A stretch of 19,673 nucleotides of DNA from CAZTVF01 sp964616985. Lineage in GTDB: Bacteria; Planctomycetota; Phycisphaerae; SM23-33. A program made the position numbers and the translations under genes. Below are positions 1 through 7,093 of this stretch, piece by piece; position 1 is the first letter of the stretch, and each line of letters starts with the position of its first letter. The notes beneath the pieces were generated by a model that saw only the letters and a list, made by a program, of their open reading frames with translations, searched no databases and was not told where the DNA came from. The DNA is taken from assembly GCA_964616985.1 (NCBI GenBank), contig CAZTVF010000101.1:1-19673 (forward strand). The letters run 5' to 3'.

Positions 1-100
1 GAAGCCCCGTCAGGGGCGACACTACGACGGCCTTTGTGTCGCCCCTTGCGGGGCTTGAAGCGTCGGGGAGCCTCCCGAAACCCACGGCTTCCGCCGTGGG
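1..100. repeat. Stack of three short hairpins, partly an inverted repeat
   Basis: Seen: the segments 1-22 and 36-57 are inverted copies of each other (19 of 22 positions). Each arm is also a small hairpin, GCCCC-4 nt-GGGGC, at 4-17 and 41-54. A third, perfect 8-bp hairpin follows: CCCACGGC (81-88), loop TTCC, GCCGTGGG (93-100). The stack lies just past the stop codon of the minus-strand dehydrogenase at 170, so it could act as its transcription terminator, although no T-tract is visible. The GC-rich hairpins with variable loops also resemble dispersed palindromic repeats. Nothing else is seen in 101-169. Confidence 0.6.
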
Positions 101-169
101 CTGACATGTGAGTGTCTGCCGCCCAATGGATGCCACCATAAACCGGCCGCACCCACCGGCGACGCACCC

Positions 170-1219
170 TTAGATGCGGATGCGGACTTCCTTGCCGGTC
201 TTCTGGCTCTTGTAGAGGCCTTCGAGAATGGCGATGACGGCGAGCGTTTGCTGCGGGGCAATGGGCACCGCCGTGCCGCCGAGGATGGCGTGTGCGAAGG
301 CCTTGATGCAGGCGTGGTGAGGCTGGTCGGCCGGACGCAGATCGATCTTCACGTCGAGGAAATCGCTCGAGGTGGCCGAGCTGATTTCCAGCTCGGGCCA
401 CTTGGCGCCGGCCTCGGTGCCGAACAGGTCGATGCGGCCCTCGTACTTGGGCTTCTGGTTGAGCATGAAGCTGCATTCCAGCGACAGGGCGGCCCCGTTG
501 GCGAAGCGGATCATGCCCGCGGCGAAGTCTTCGACGACGATGTTCTTCTTGTCGATGACGCCCCACTCGCTCCAGGCGTCCTCGCGTTTCGCCAGCTTGG
601 TCCCGGCCACGCCGGTGACGCTGACGGGGTGGAAGTTGTCCATCAGGTGCAGCGCGGTGTCCAGCACGTGGACGCCGACGTCGATGCAGCAGCCGCCGCC
701 GGCGTTCTTCATGTACATGAAGCCCGGCGTGCAAGGCAGCTGGCGGCGGCGGTTGTACCACGCGCGGGCGTAATACACGTCGCCCAGGGGGAATTTCGTG
801 GTGTATTCCTTCAGGGCCATCGTATCGCCCTGCCACCGCATGTGCTGGCCGGCCATCAGCTTCATGCCCGTCTTGTGCGAGACGGCGAACATGGCCTTGA
901 CCTCGGCGGCCGACAGGGCCAGGGGCTTCTCGCACAGGACGTGCTTGCCCGATTTCATGGCCATGACGGCGAATTCCTTGTGAAAGCGGTTGGGCACGAC
1001 GATGTCCACGGCGTCGATGTCCTTGCGGGCCAGCAGCCGCTTGGCCGACTCCTCGATCGATGAGATCTTGAACTCTTCCGCCCGCTTCCTCGCGGCCTCG
1101 GGGTTCGTGTCCGCGATGGCCACCAGTTCGCATTCGGGCAGACGCGTCCAGCCGCCACAATGGACGTGGCTGATGCCGCCGGCGCCGATCATGCCCACGC
1201 GAAGCTTCCGCTCGCTCAC
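170..1219 (-). CDS. Gfo/Idh/MocA family NAD(P)-dependent dehydrogenase
   Basis: Cytoplasmic sugar or polyol dehydrogenase of the Gfo/Idh/MocA family, 349 residues, a usual length for the family. The N-terminal Rossmann fold carries the dinucleotide-binding glycines GAGGI (residues 11-15). The family signature CEKPL is at 96-100, whose lysine and proline line the active site. The stretch GGGCCIDVGVHVLD (about 174-187) supplies the conserved Asp and His of the substrate pocket. The start is GTG at 1219 because AAGGAG lies 6 bases upstream (1226-1231 on the plus strand); an in-frame start further out at 1282 would add 21 residues before the Rossmann strand and has no such site. The gene is divergent from larE. 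The substrate cannot be read from the sequence, as family members use many sugars and inositols. Family assignment is firm, the reaction unknown. Confidence 0.9.
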   Translation of the reverse strand: MSERKLRVGMIGAGGISHVHCGGWTRLPECELVAIADTNPEAARKRAEEFKISSIEESAKRLLARKDIDAVDIVVPNRFHKEFAVMAMKSGKHVLCEKPLALSAAEVKAMFAVSHKTGMKLMAGQHMRWQGDTMALKEYTTKFPLGDVYYARAWYNRRRQLPCTPGFMYMKNAGGGCCIDVGVHVLDTALHLMDNFHPVSVTGVAGTKLAKREDAWSEWGVIDKKNIVVEDFAAGMIRFANGAALSLECSFMLNQKPKYEGRIDLFGTEAGAKWPELEISSATSSDFLDVKIDLRPADQPHHACIKAFAHAILGGTAVPIAPQQTLAVIAILEGLYKSQKTGKEVRIRI

Positions 1220-1369
1220 AACGATCTCCTTCGGTTCCGGGTCCTTCCAGGGTGCATTCGTATCACACGCCGCCGGCGGCACGGGGGTTCGAGGAACTTT
1301 CCCGCCCTTCCACCTCGCGGGCGTGCATCACCGGGCTGGTTTCCCCTGCGCCGCAGGACGGGAATCGTT

Positions 1370-1375
1370 TAGAAT
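1370..1375 (+). promoter_or_regulatory. Candidate -10 element of larE, leaderless spacing
   Basis: TAGAAT matches the sigma-70 -10 consensus at 5 of 6 bases. Counting 7 bases on from its last base places transcription start at 1382, the A of the larE ATG. No Shine-Dalgarno sequence precedes larE. No good -35 hexamer is seen 16-18 bases upstream, which keeps confidence low. Confidence 0.3.
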
Positions 1376-1381
1376 CGGTAC

Positions 1382-2209
1382 ATGGTGAATAACGCACTAC
1401 CCGCCGCCCTTGGGCAGAAGATTGATGCGTGCGCTGCGATCCTCCGGCAGATCGGCAGCGTGGTTGTGGCATGCTCGGGGGGAGTGGACAGTTCGCTGCT
1501 GCTGGCGCTGGCGGCCGGGACGCTCGGCAAGGACAACGTGCTGGCCGCCCACGCGACGGGGCCCATCTTCCCCGCCCACGAGCGGACGGCGGCGAATGAT
1601 CTGGCCGCCCGCCTCGGCGTGCAGATCGTCGAGGTGCCCGTGGCCCCGCTGGCCGACCCCGCCTTCGTCGCCAACCCGCCCGACCGCTGCTATCACTGCA
1701 AGAAGGCGATCTTCACGGGCCTGCTGGACCTGGCCCGCGGGCGCGGCCTGGCCGCCGTCGCCAGCGGCGCCAACGCCGACGACACCGGCGACTACCGCCC
1801 GGGCCTGGCGGCCGAGAAGGAACTCGGCATCCGCCAGCCCCTGCTGGAGGCGGGCCTGACCAAAGCCGACATCCGGGCCGCACTGGCCGCCATGGGCCTG
1901 TCCGCCTGGAACAGCCCGTCCATGGCCTGCCTGGCCAGCCGCGTGCCGTATGGCAGCAGCATCACGCTCGACAAGCTGCGCCGCATTGCCGCGGCGGAGG
2001 ATTTTCTCCACGGCCTGGGCTTCGCGCAGTGCCGCGTCCGCGATCACGACCCGCTCGCCCGCCTGGAATTCTCCGCCGGCGAGCTTGCCGCTGCCCTCGC
2101 CCAGCGGGAGGCCATCGTCACCAGGCTCAAGTCGCTCGGCTACGCGTATGTCGCGATGGACCTGCAGGGCTTCCGCAGCGGCTCGATGAACGAGACGCTG
2201 GCGGGGTAG
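1382..2209 (+). CDS. larE: LarE, ATP-dependent sacrificial sulfur transferase
   Basis: LarE is a PP-loop ATPase that adenylates pyridinium-3,5-biscarboxylic acid mononucleotide and then inserts sulfur to make the thiocarboxylate groups of the nickel-pincer nucleotide cofactor of LarA-type racemases. The 275 residues match the family length. The PP-loop SGGVDSS is at 32-38. Three cysteines stand at family positions: C103 and C106 in DRCYHCKK, and C183 in the motif MACLASRVPYG. In the single-cysteine type (Lactiplantibacillus) the residue equivalent to C183 is sacrificed as sulfur donor. Enzymes with all three cysteines are known to bind an iron-sulfur cluster, which would make this one catalytic rather than sacrificial. 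No larA, larB or larC is present in the window. The start is the first in-frame ATG, without a Shine-Dalgarno sequence. Confidence 0.92.
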   Translation: MVNNALPAALGQKIDACAAILRQIGSVVVACSGGVDSSLLLALAAGTLGKDNVLAAHATGPIFPAHERTAANDLAARLGVQIVEVPVAPLADPAFVANPPDRCYHCKKAIFTGLLDLARGRGLAAVASGANADDTGDYRPGLAAEKELGIRQPLLEAGLTKADIRAALAAMGLSAWNSPSMACLASRVPYGSSITLDKLRRIAAAEDFLHGLGFAQCRVRDHDPLARLEFSAGELAAALAQREAIVTRLKSLGYAYVAMDLQGFRSGSMNETLAG

Positions 2210-2226
2210 CTTCGTCCACGACGAAG
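2210..2226. terminator. Hairpin between convergent larE and PEP-CTERM genes
   Basis: CTTCGTC (2210-2216), loop CAC, GACGAAG (2220-2226) is a perfect 7-bp stem starting directly after the larE TAG stop. It sits between two converging genes, where it could end transcription in either direction. No T-run follows, so a Rho-dependent or stabilising role is as likely as intrinsic termination. Confidence 0.35.
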
Positions 2227-2257
2227 GTGCGGCTGGAGTCGGGCGGCGGAGGCGACC

Positions 2258-2881
2258 TCACGCCACCTTGCGCCTGCGGCGGATCAGGGCCAGGGCGCCG
2301 AGCCCCAGCAGCGTCAGCGTCGCCGGCTCAGGCACGATCATGTCCTGCTTATCCACGCTGTCGAGCAGCACGGTGTGCTGGGGCACGTACGAACTCGGCA
2401 GGGAACCCAGCATCGTGTTGGCGAGGCTGCGGACGCCCGCATCGCCGCTGAGGGATACCGAGCCGGTGTCGATGTTGTACGTGCCGCTGGTCTCGAAGGC
2501 AGTCTCCCAGATGGCCGCCTGCAGCGCCGCCGCGGCCTGGGCGCTGTTCACGCCTTCGCCGTACGTCTCGTAGAGATAGGCAACGAGGTCGCCGTGCGTG
2601 AGGTGGGTGACGATGCTGGCTTCGACGACGTCGGTCGTCCCCGCGAAGTGATCCAGGTCCACGCAGTACGTCAGGTAATCCCGCTCGTGGTAGCGGATCT
2701 TCAGTTGCCCCGCCGACAGGGTCTGGCCGTCGGAGCCGTGGCCGGATGCATGGAGCGTCATCTCAACGCCGGGACCGGTGCCGTTGTAGGTCATGACATC
2801 GGCGCGCAACGCGGGCGCCGCGGCCAGGAATATGAGTGCCGCTGCGCAAGAAATGAGCATCTTTCCTCTGTTGTCCCTCAT
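2258..2881 (-). CDS. PEP-CTERM protein with thioester-domain-like Cys and Gln motifs
   Basis: Exported surface protein of 207 residues. Residues 1-28 form a signal peptide ending at ALRA-D. The C-terminus is a classical PEP-CTERM sorting signal: VPEPATLTLLGLGAL (183-197), a hydrophobic stretch, then RRRRK. Such tails are processed by exosortases in the inner membrane. Between them, YLTYCVDLDHF (69-79) and ALQAAIWETAF (119-129) resemble the Cys and Gln motifs of thioester domains of Gram-positive adhesins (YCxD and xQxAIW), where the side chains form an internal thioester. C73 is the only cysteine of the mature protein, which argues against a disulfide role. The start ATG at 2881 has AAGGAG about 9 bases upstream. 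It is convergent with larE. PEP-CTERM call sure, thioester fold inferred. Confidence 0.85.
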   Translation of the reverse strand: MRDNRGKMLISCAAALIFLAAAPALRADVMTYNGTGPGVEMTLHASGHGSDGQTLSAGQLKIRYHERDYLTYCVDLDHFAGTTDVVEASIVTHLTHGDLVAYLYETYGEGVNSAQAAAALQAAIWETAFETSGTYNIDTGSVSLSGDAGVRSLANTMLGSLPSSYVPQHTVLLDSVDKQDMIVPEPATLTLLGLGALALIRRRRKVA

Positions 2882-3005
2882 CGTTTTGGCTCCTTAACCA
2901 AGCGTGTGAATGGGAAGCTACAGGGGAAAGGTAAGATTCATTTCGGCCGGAGGCGCTGCGGTGGGAGACAATCAGGGCGAGGTGCCATGCGTTTCCGCCC
3001 TGGCC

Positions 3006-3075
3006 GCGGCTTGCCGTTCGGCGCTGTATAAGCCCCAGCGTAACCCAGATCTGACAGCGCCGAACGGCAAGCCGC
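3006..3075. repeat. Perfect 22-bp inverted repeat with 26-base loop
   Basis: The arm 3006-3027 is the exact reverse complement of 3054-3075, with 26 bases between. It lies in the 247-bp gap between the 3' end of the long Lpt-like gene (stop at 3129) and the promoter side of the PEP-CTERM gene. It is downstream of the Lpt-like gene on the minus strand, so it could form a strong terminator or 3'-end-protecting stem, though no T-run follows. It could also be a non-autonomous palindromic element. Nothing else is recognised between 2882 and 3128. Confidence 0.7.
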
Positions 3076-3128
3076 ATCAGACGCACTCAGCCGTCAGACG
3101 GACTCACATGTTCGGCTCTGATGAACTA

Positions 3129-6100
3129 CTAGCGCACGCCGCTGCCGGCGCCGTCGTCGACGATGACGCGATCGTTGCGGCGGAACCACTTGAGATCGAC
3201 GGCGGAGAAGGTCTGCGACTTATTGGTGTCCAAGTCGTTACGGGTCAGCTTGGCACGGCTCTTGGGCTGGCCGGGCAGCGAGCCCTGCAGCCACACCAGG
3301 TCCAGCGCCCGGTCGTAGTCGAGACGCTGGCAGAGGGCCTCCCACTTCTGGCGGACGCCGTCGGTCAGCAGCACCCCGCCGATCGTGTCGCTGGTGGCCG
3401 ACAGCCGCTCCAGCGGGCCGATCTGCGAGCCTTCGCTCGTCTTGGGCGAGTTGGCGTCCGGCAGGCCGAAGGCGGCCGTCATCTTGTCCGCCGACACCCA
3501 GGTATATCGGCCCGTGGCCAGTTCGCCCCACTCGGGCAGGTTGAGGCCCTGACGCCGCGGCACGTGCATGCCGCTGCGGTACGCCATCACCGCGTTGCCG
3601 TCCATGACCACGCTGCGGTCCTTCTGCGACAGCGTCATCGACTTGTCCCACGAGAAGCCCGCCAGGAAAGGCCGCTGCAGATTCGTCGGCGCGGGGGCAT
3701 CCATGGCCGGCGTCTTGGGCGCCTCCGCCTTGGCCGCGGGCGGGCGGTAATCCTCATTGAGGAACGTGCCGCTGCTGTTGATGACGATCTCGCCGGTGAG
3801 GGCGGCGTAGTCCACCGTCATGCCGCGGAGTTCCATGCGGCGAAGCAGCTTCTTGTCCAGCGACTGGCGATAGCTGCTGAGCACAACGTTGCCGTCGGCG
3901 TGAATCTCCGCGAGCTTGCGTCCGCTGAGGTTGTCCATGCTGAAGGCCACGCGCTGCTTGGGGGCCTTGGCGGCCGGCGCGTTGGACTCGTCGGCCACGA
4001 TGCTCTCCAGGTTCGTCGGCTGGGTCAGCGGCTTGATGATGATGGGCGTGGCGGGCGCGGGCGTGGCCGTGGCCGCGGGCGACGGGGCGGCCGTCCTGGG
4101 CGCCGCCGGGCCGCGGGCGATGCGGTCAAACGCCGCTCTCATCTGCTCGCACGTCATGTGGTCCACGCCGGTCTCGTTGGCGTCGGTGGCCTGACTGTCG
4201 AGCGTCACATTGCCGACGAAGCTGGCTTCGTTCCGGCGGCTCTCGTAGGTCATGCTCTTGTCCCAGCTGATCAGCAGCGGACGGGGCACGTCCAGCTTGT
4301 TGCCGTTGAGGTCGCTGGTGCTGAGGTAGCGGATCGAGCCCTTGCCGCCCACCGTCATCGACTGGTCCGCCGGCTCCGTGCCGACCGAGCGGATTTCGTT
4401 GAGGCGAAGTTCGGCGCCGCTGAGTTCGTTCGAGCCGTTCTTCACCCGGGCGGGGTTGCCATAGAGCACGGCGGTGCGGCCGATGATGTCGGCGTCGACA
4501 CGGTCGGCGTGTGCTTCGAAAGGCTGATTCGCGTCGCGATCGACGATCACGACGTTGCCCTCGGCCTTGAGCGTGCTGGGCTGGGCGCGGGCCTGCGTGT
4601 CGAGGAAGTCGAAACGTCCCTTGCGCGCGGGGCCGCTGGCGGGCGTGGCCGCGGACGCGTTCGCATCCATCGCCTTGGGCACGAAGGTCACCGTCGCCGT
4701 CTGCGCCGACACGTCGCTGGTCAGCTGCCGCGCCGTTACGCCGCCGGTGGCGGTGGCGGTCTTGGGATAGCTGCGGCCGTCCTCGGTGCGGGCCATCTGC
4801 ACGAACAGCGCCCCGCTGTTGACGAAGTCGCCCGAGCCCGCCTGCGTCAGGTGCACGTCGCCGACGACGTTGGCGTCGATGAGGTATTGCCGGACATCGT
4901 TCTTGCCCTTGCCCTTCAGCGGCGCCTCCCCCAGCGTCGCCAGCAGCGACTCCTTCCACGAAATCCGGTCGGGGGCGGCGTTGGGCTCGGCGGGCATCGT
5001 GGCAGGCGGCTCATCGCTCAGCACGGCCGCCATCATGTCGTTCGCATCATCGATCTTCGCCAGGCGGACCAGTTGGCCGGGCCCCAGCATCTGCACCAGG
5101 CCGCGGCCGCGGTTGAAGCTCATGTACTCGCAGACGGCCTGCTGACCGTCGGCCAGGATCAGCCGGGCCGGGGTCTTCGCGTCGCCCTGGAGGTAGCCCT
5201 GCTGCGTCGCAACCTTGGCCTCGGGGGCCTGGCTGCTGCGGAAGAGGAACTTGCGGCAGCGGGCGATGCTGCGAGAGTCGGACATCACCAGCCGCTCGCC
5301 CTCGGCCGTGATCTGGTAGTTCTTCGCCGAGGGCTTGTCGGTGTGGCCGATGGGCACGAGCGTCAGCGGCCCCGACCACGTGATGATCATCGGGTTGTTG
5401 GCCTCGGCCGGCCGGGTGTCCGCGGCCGACCCGCCCGCCTTGGGCGATGCGCCCGCCTTGGGCGATGCCGTCGCCTCGGGCTTGTCCCGCTTCTTAGATT
5501 CCTTGTCCTGCTCCCAGTCGAAGACCAGCTGCAGTTGGTTTGCGTCCTTGATGAAGCCGCGGCTGACCCGCCCGTCCTTCTCGGTGATCGGGTAATCGAC
5601 GTTCACCCGGTTCTGGAACGTGACCTGGTAGATGTTCTTGGCCGGCGCGTCGGGCAGCGTCGTGCCGTTACGGCCCTTCTTGCCGCTGGCGGTGGTCGTT
5701 GCCGTCGGCAAGGTGACCACCGGGGGCGACGAGGGAATGGGCCTGGCCTCGGCGATAGCGATCTCGATCTTGCCTTCGGCGGCGGGCCCGCTCGTCGCCG
5801 ATGCGCCCTCCCCGGCCGCGCCGGGCATGAGGTTGGAGGGCATCTTGTACACCTTCATCATCTCGCCGTGCTCGATCTCCAGCTGCACCAGCTCGCGCGG
5901 CGTATCCTTCCATCGCAGGTTGAGCCCGCGGCCGAAGATGTCGCCGATGTCGGACAAAACGGTGATGCGGCTGTCGGTGTACATCAGCAGGCGGTCGTTG
6001 TCGAAGTTGAGTTCGTCGGTGTCGATCCGCACGACCTGGGCGATGCGCGATTCCAGCGGGGCGCGGAACGGCTCGGATTCGGTGGCGCGGTCGAAGCGTA

Positions 6101-6515
6101 TGCGGACGTTGCCGGCCAGGCGGCCGCTGCGGATGTCGACGTTGCGGCCCATCTCCTCGATGACCAGGTCGCCGCTGGCGGCGGTGATGTACGTCCGCTC
6201 GCCGCCCTTGTGGAAGATGATGAAGCTGGGCTCGTTCACGCGGTAGCTGCCGTCGTCCTGCTTGTTCCACTTGGGCAGGCGGATGATCGCCTCGAGGCGG
6301 CCGTCCTTGTCGACCTTCTTGAACTCCATGCCCTCGCCCTGGTTGTCGAAGTTGGGCACGGGCTTGGGCATCGTGGGGATGATCCGCGGCCGGTGGGCCA
6401 GCTCGTTGGGGTCGATGCCCACGCGCGGCGGCGCCCCGGCCGAGAAATGATACACCACGAACGCCAGCGCCAGCGTCACGAAGGTGCCCAGCAGCAGCAT
6501 CAGCTTGCGCTTCAT
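3129..6515 (-). CDS. Giant LptC/LptA-like (OstA-type) LPS transport protein
   Basis: Protein of 1128 residues with one N-terminal membrane anchor (about 3-24) and the rest periplasmic. Residues 60-220 look like an LptC-type beta-jellyroll: short alternating strands with Gly-Asn turns such as GRLAGNVRIRFDR (131-143). Later segments resemble LptA/OstA strands: EGNVVIVDRD (652-661), the stretch 670-705 with TAVLYGNPARV and GSNELSGAEL, and DGNVVLSSYR (874-883). A motif WDKSMT recurs at 751 and 956, each followed by a VGN/DGN turn, so the fold is internally repeated. Ala/Pro-rich linkers sit at 227-290, 340-375 and 800-850. E. coli LptC and LptA have about 190 residues each, so this is several times larger. 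It follows kdsC with a 4-bp ATGA overlap, the lptC position in E. coli, and GGGAGAAGG precedes the start. Nothing like lptA or lptB follows. Membership of the Lpt superfamily is well supported by context; the exact fold is inferred. Confidence 0.72.
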   Translation of the reverse strand: MKRKLMLLLGTFVTLALAFVVYHFSAGAPPRVGIDPNELAHRPRIIPTMPKPVPNFDNQGEGMEFKKVDKDGRLEAIIRLPKWNKQDDGSYRVNEPSFIIFHKGGERTYITAASGDLVIEEMGRNVDIRSGRLAGNVRIRFDRATESEPFRAPLESRIAQVVRIDTDELNFDNDRLLMYTDSRITVLSDIGDIFGRGLNLRWKDTPRELVQLEIEHGEMMKVYKMPSNLMPGAAGEGASATSGPAAEGKIEIAIAEARPIPSSPPVVTLPTATTTASGKKGRNGTTLPDAPAKNIYQVTFQNRVNVDYPITEKDGRVSRGFIKDANQLQLVFDWEQDKESKKRDKPEATASPKAGASPKAGGSAADTRPAEANNPMIITWSGPLTLVPIGHTDKPSAKNYQITAEGERLVMSDSRSIARCRKFLFRSSQAPEAKVATQQGYLQGDAKTPARLILADGQQAVCEYMSFNRGRGLVQMLGPGQLVRLAKIDDANDMMAAVLSDEPPATMPAEPNAAPDRISWKESLLATLGEAPLKGKGKNDVRQYLIDANVVGDVHLTQAGSGDFVNSGALFVQMARTEDGRSYPKTATATGGVTARQLTSDVSAQTATVTFVPKAMDANASAATPASGPARKGRFDFLDTQARAQPSTLKAEGNVVIVDRDANQPFEAHADRVDADIIGRTAVLYGNPARVKNGSNELSGAELRLNEIRSVGTEPADQSMTVGGKGSIRYLSTSDLNGNKLDVPRPLLISWDKSMTYESRRNEASFVGNVTLDSQATDANETGVDHMTCEQMRAAFDRIARGPAAPRTAAPSPAATATPAPATPIIIKPLTQPTNLESIVADESNAPAAKAPKQRVAFSMDNLSGRKLAEIHADGNVVLSSYRQSLDKKLLRRMELRGMTVDYAALTGEIVINSSGTFLNEDYRPPAAKAEAPKTPAMDAPAPTNLQRPFLAGFSWDKSMTLSQKDRSVVMDGNAVMAYRSGMHVPRRQGLNLPEWGELATGRYTWVSADKMTAAFGLPDANSPKTSEGSQIGPLERLSATSDTIGGVLLTDGVRQKWEALCQRLDYDRALDLVWLQGSLPGQPKSRAKLTRNDLDTNKSQTFSAVDLKWFRRNDRVIVDDGAGSGVR

Positions 6516-7036
6516 GCCTTCTCCCGATACCGTGCCAGGATGCCGTCCCACTTGCCGCTGCGCTGCAGGATCATGTCGATCACCTCGCGCACGCATCCGT
6601 GGCCGCCGGGCAGCTGCGTTACGTAGGCGGCGGCGCTGCGAACCTCGCTCACCGCGTCGGCCACCGCGATCGGCAGCGCACAATGCATCAGCAGCGGCAG
6701 GTCCGGCAGGTCGTCGCCCATGACGGCCGTGCGCGACGCTGGAACGTTCAGTTCCGCCAGGATTTCGCGATAGGCGGGCAGCTTGTCCTTGGCATTGACG
6801 CGGACGGCATCGACCTCCAGGTCCTGCGCCCGCCGCACCACGGCGTACGAGCCGCGCCCGGAGATGATGGCCAGCTTGCCGCCGGCCCGCTTCCAGTACT
6901 TCATGCCCGACCCGTCCCGCACGTGGAAGCTCTTGATCTCTTCCCCGGCGGGCGTGAGCACGATATGCCCGTCCGTCAACACGCCGTCGACGTCCAGGAC
7001 CAGCAGTTCGATTTCGCTATAGTTGATCTCAGGCAT
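6512..7036 (-). CDS. kdsC: KdsC, 3-deoxy-D-manno-octulosonate 8-phosphate phosphatase
   Basis: Cytoplasmic HAD-superfamily phosphatase that removes phosphate from KDO-8-phosphate to give KDO for the LPS inner core. The 174 residues lack a cap domain, as in the tetrameric KdsC family. HAD motif I is DVDGVLTDG (15-23), with nucleophile D15 and acid D17. Then come HVRDGSG (38-44), motif II IISG (57-60), motif III lysine in NAKDKL (81-86) and motif IV GDDLPDL (107-113). The C-terminal GGHGCVREV (144-152) is typical of KdsC. The ATG at 7036 is preferred over an in-frame GTG at 7081 because the extra 15 residues are low-complexity Arg/Pro sequence with no counterpart in the family; neither has a strong ribosome binding site. 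It is 57 bases after kdsD and overlaps the Lpt-like gene by 4 bases, so all three are probably one operon. Confidence 0.92.
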   Translation of the reverse strand: MPEINYSEIELLVLDVDGVLTDGHIVLTPAGEEIKSFHVRDGSGMKYWKRAGGKLAIISGRGSYAVVRRAQDLEVDAVRVNAKDKLPAYREILAELNVPASRTAVMGDDLPDLPLLMHCALPIAVADAVSEVRSAAAYVTQLPGGHGCVREVIDMILQRSGKWDGILARYREKA

Positions 7037-7093
7037 AAGGCTTTCTGTTCTTTCGGTGCGCCGCGGCCTCCCGGCCGCCACCCTCTGTACGAA

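Noticed and set aside
2910..6626. A 1238-codon open frame on the plus strand, antisense to the Lpt-like gene
   Set aside because: Its product is low-complexity Arg, Gly, His and Ala sequence with no domain. In high-GC DNA the frame opposite a real gene is often open because stop codons become rare. The minus-strand gene has operon context, an anchor and conserved motifs.
7037..7081. GTG start for kdsC
   Set aside because: The extra 15 residues are Arg/Pro-rich and outside the HAD fold. This is a preference only, since neither start has a strong ribosome binding site.
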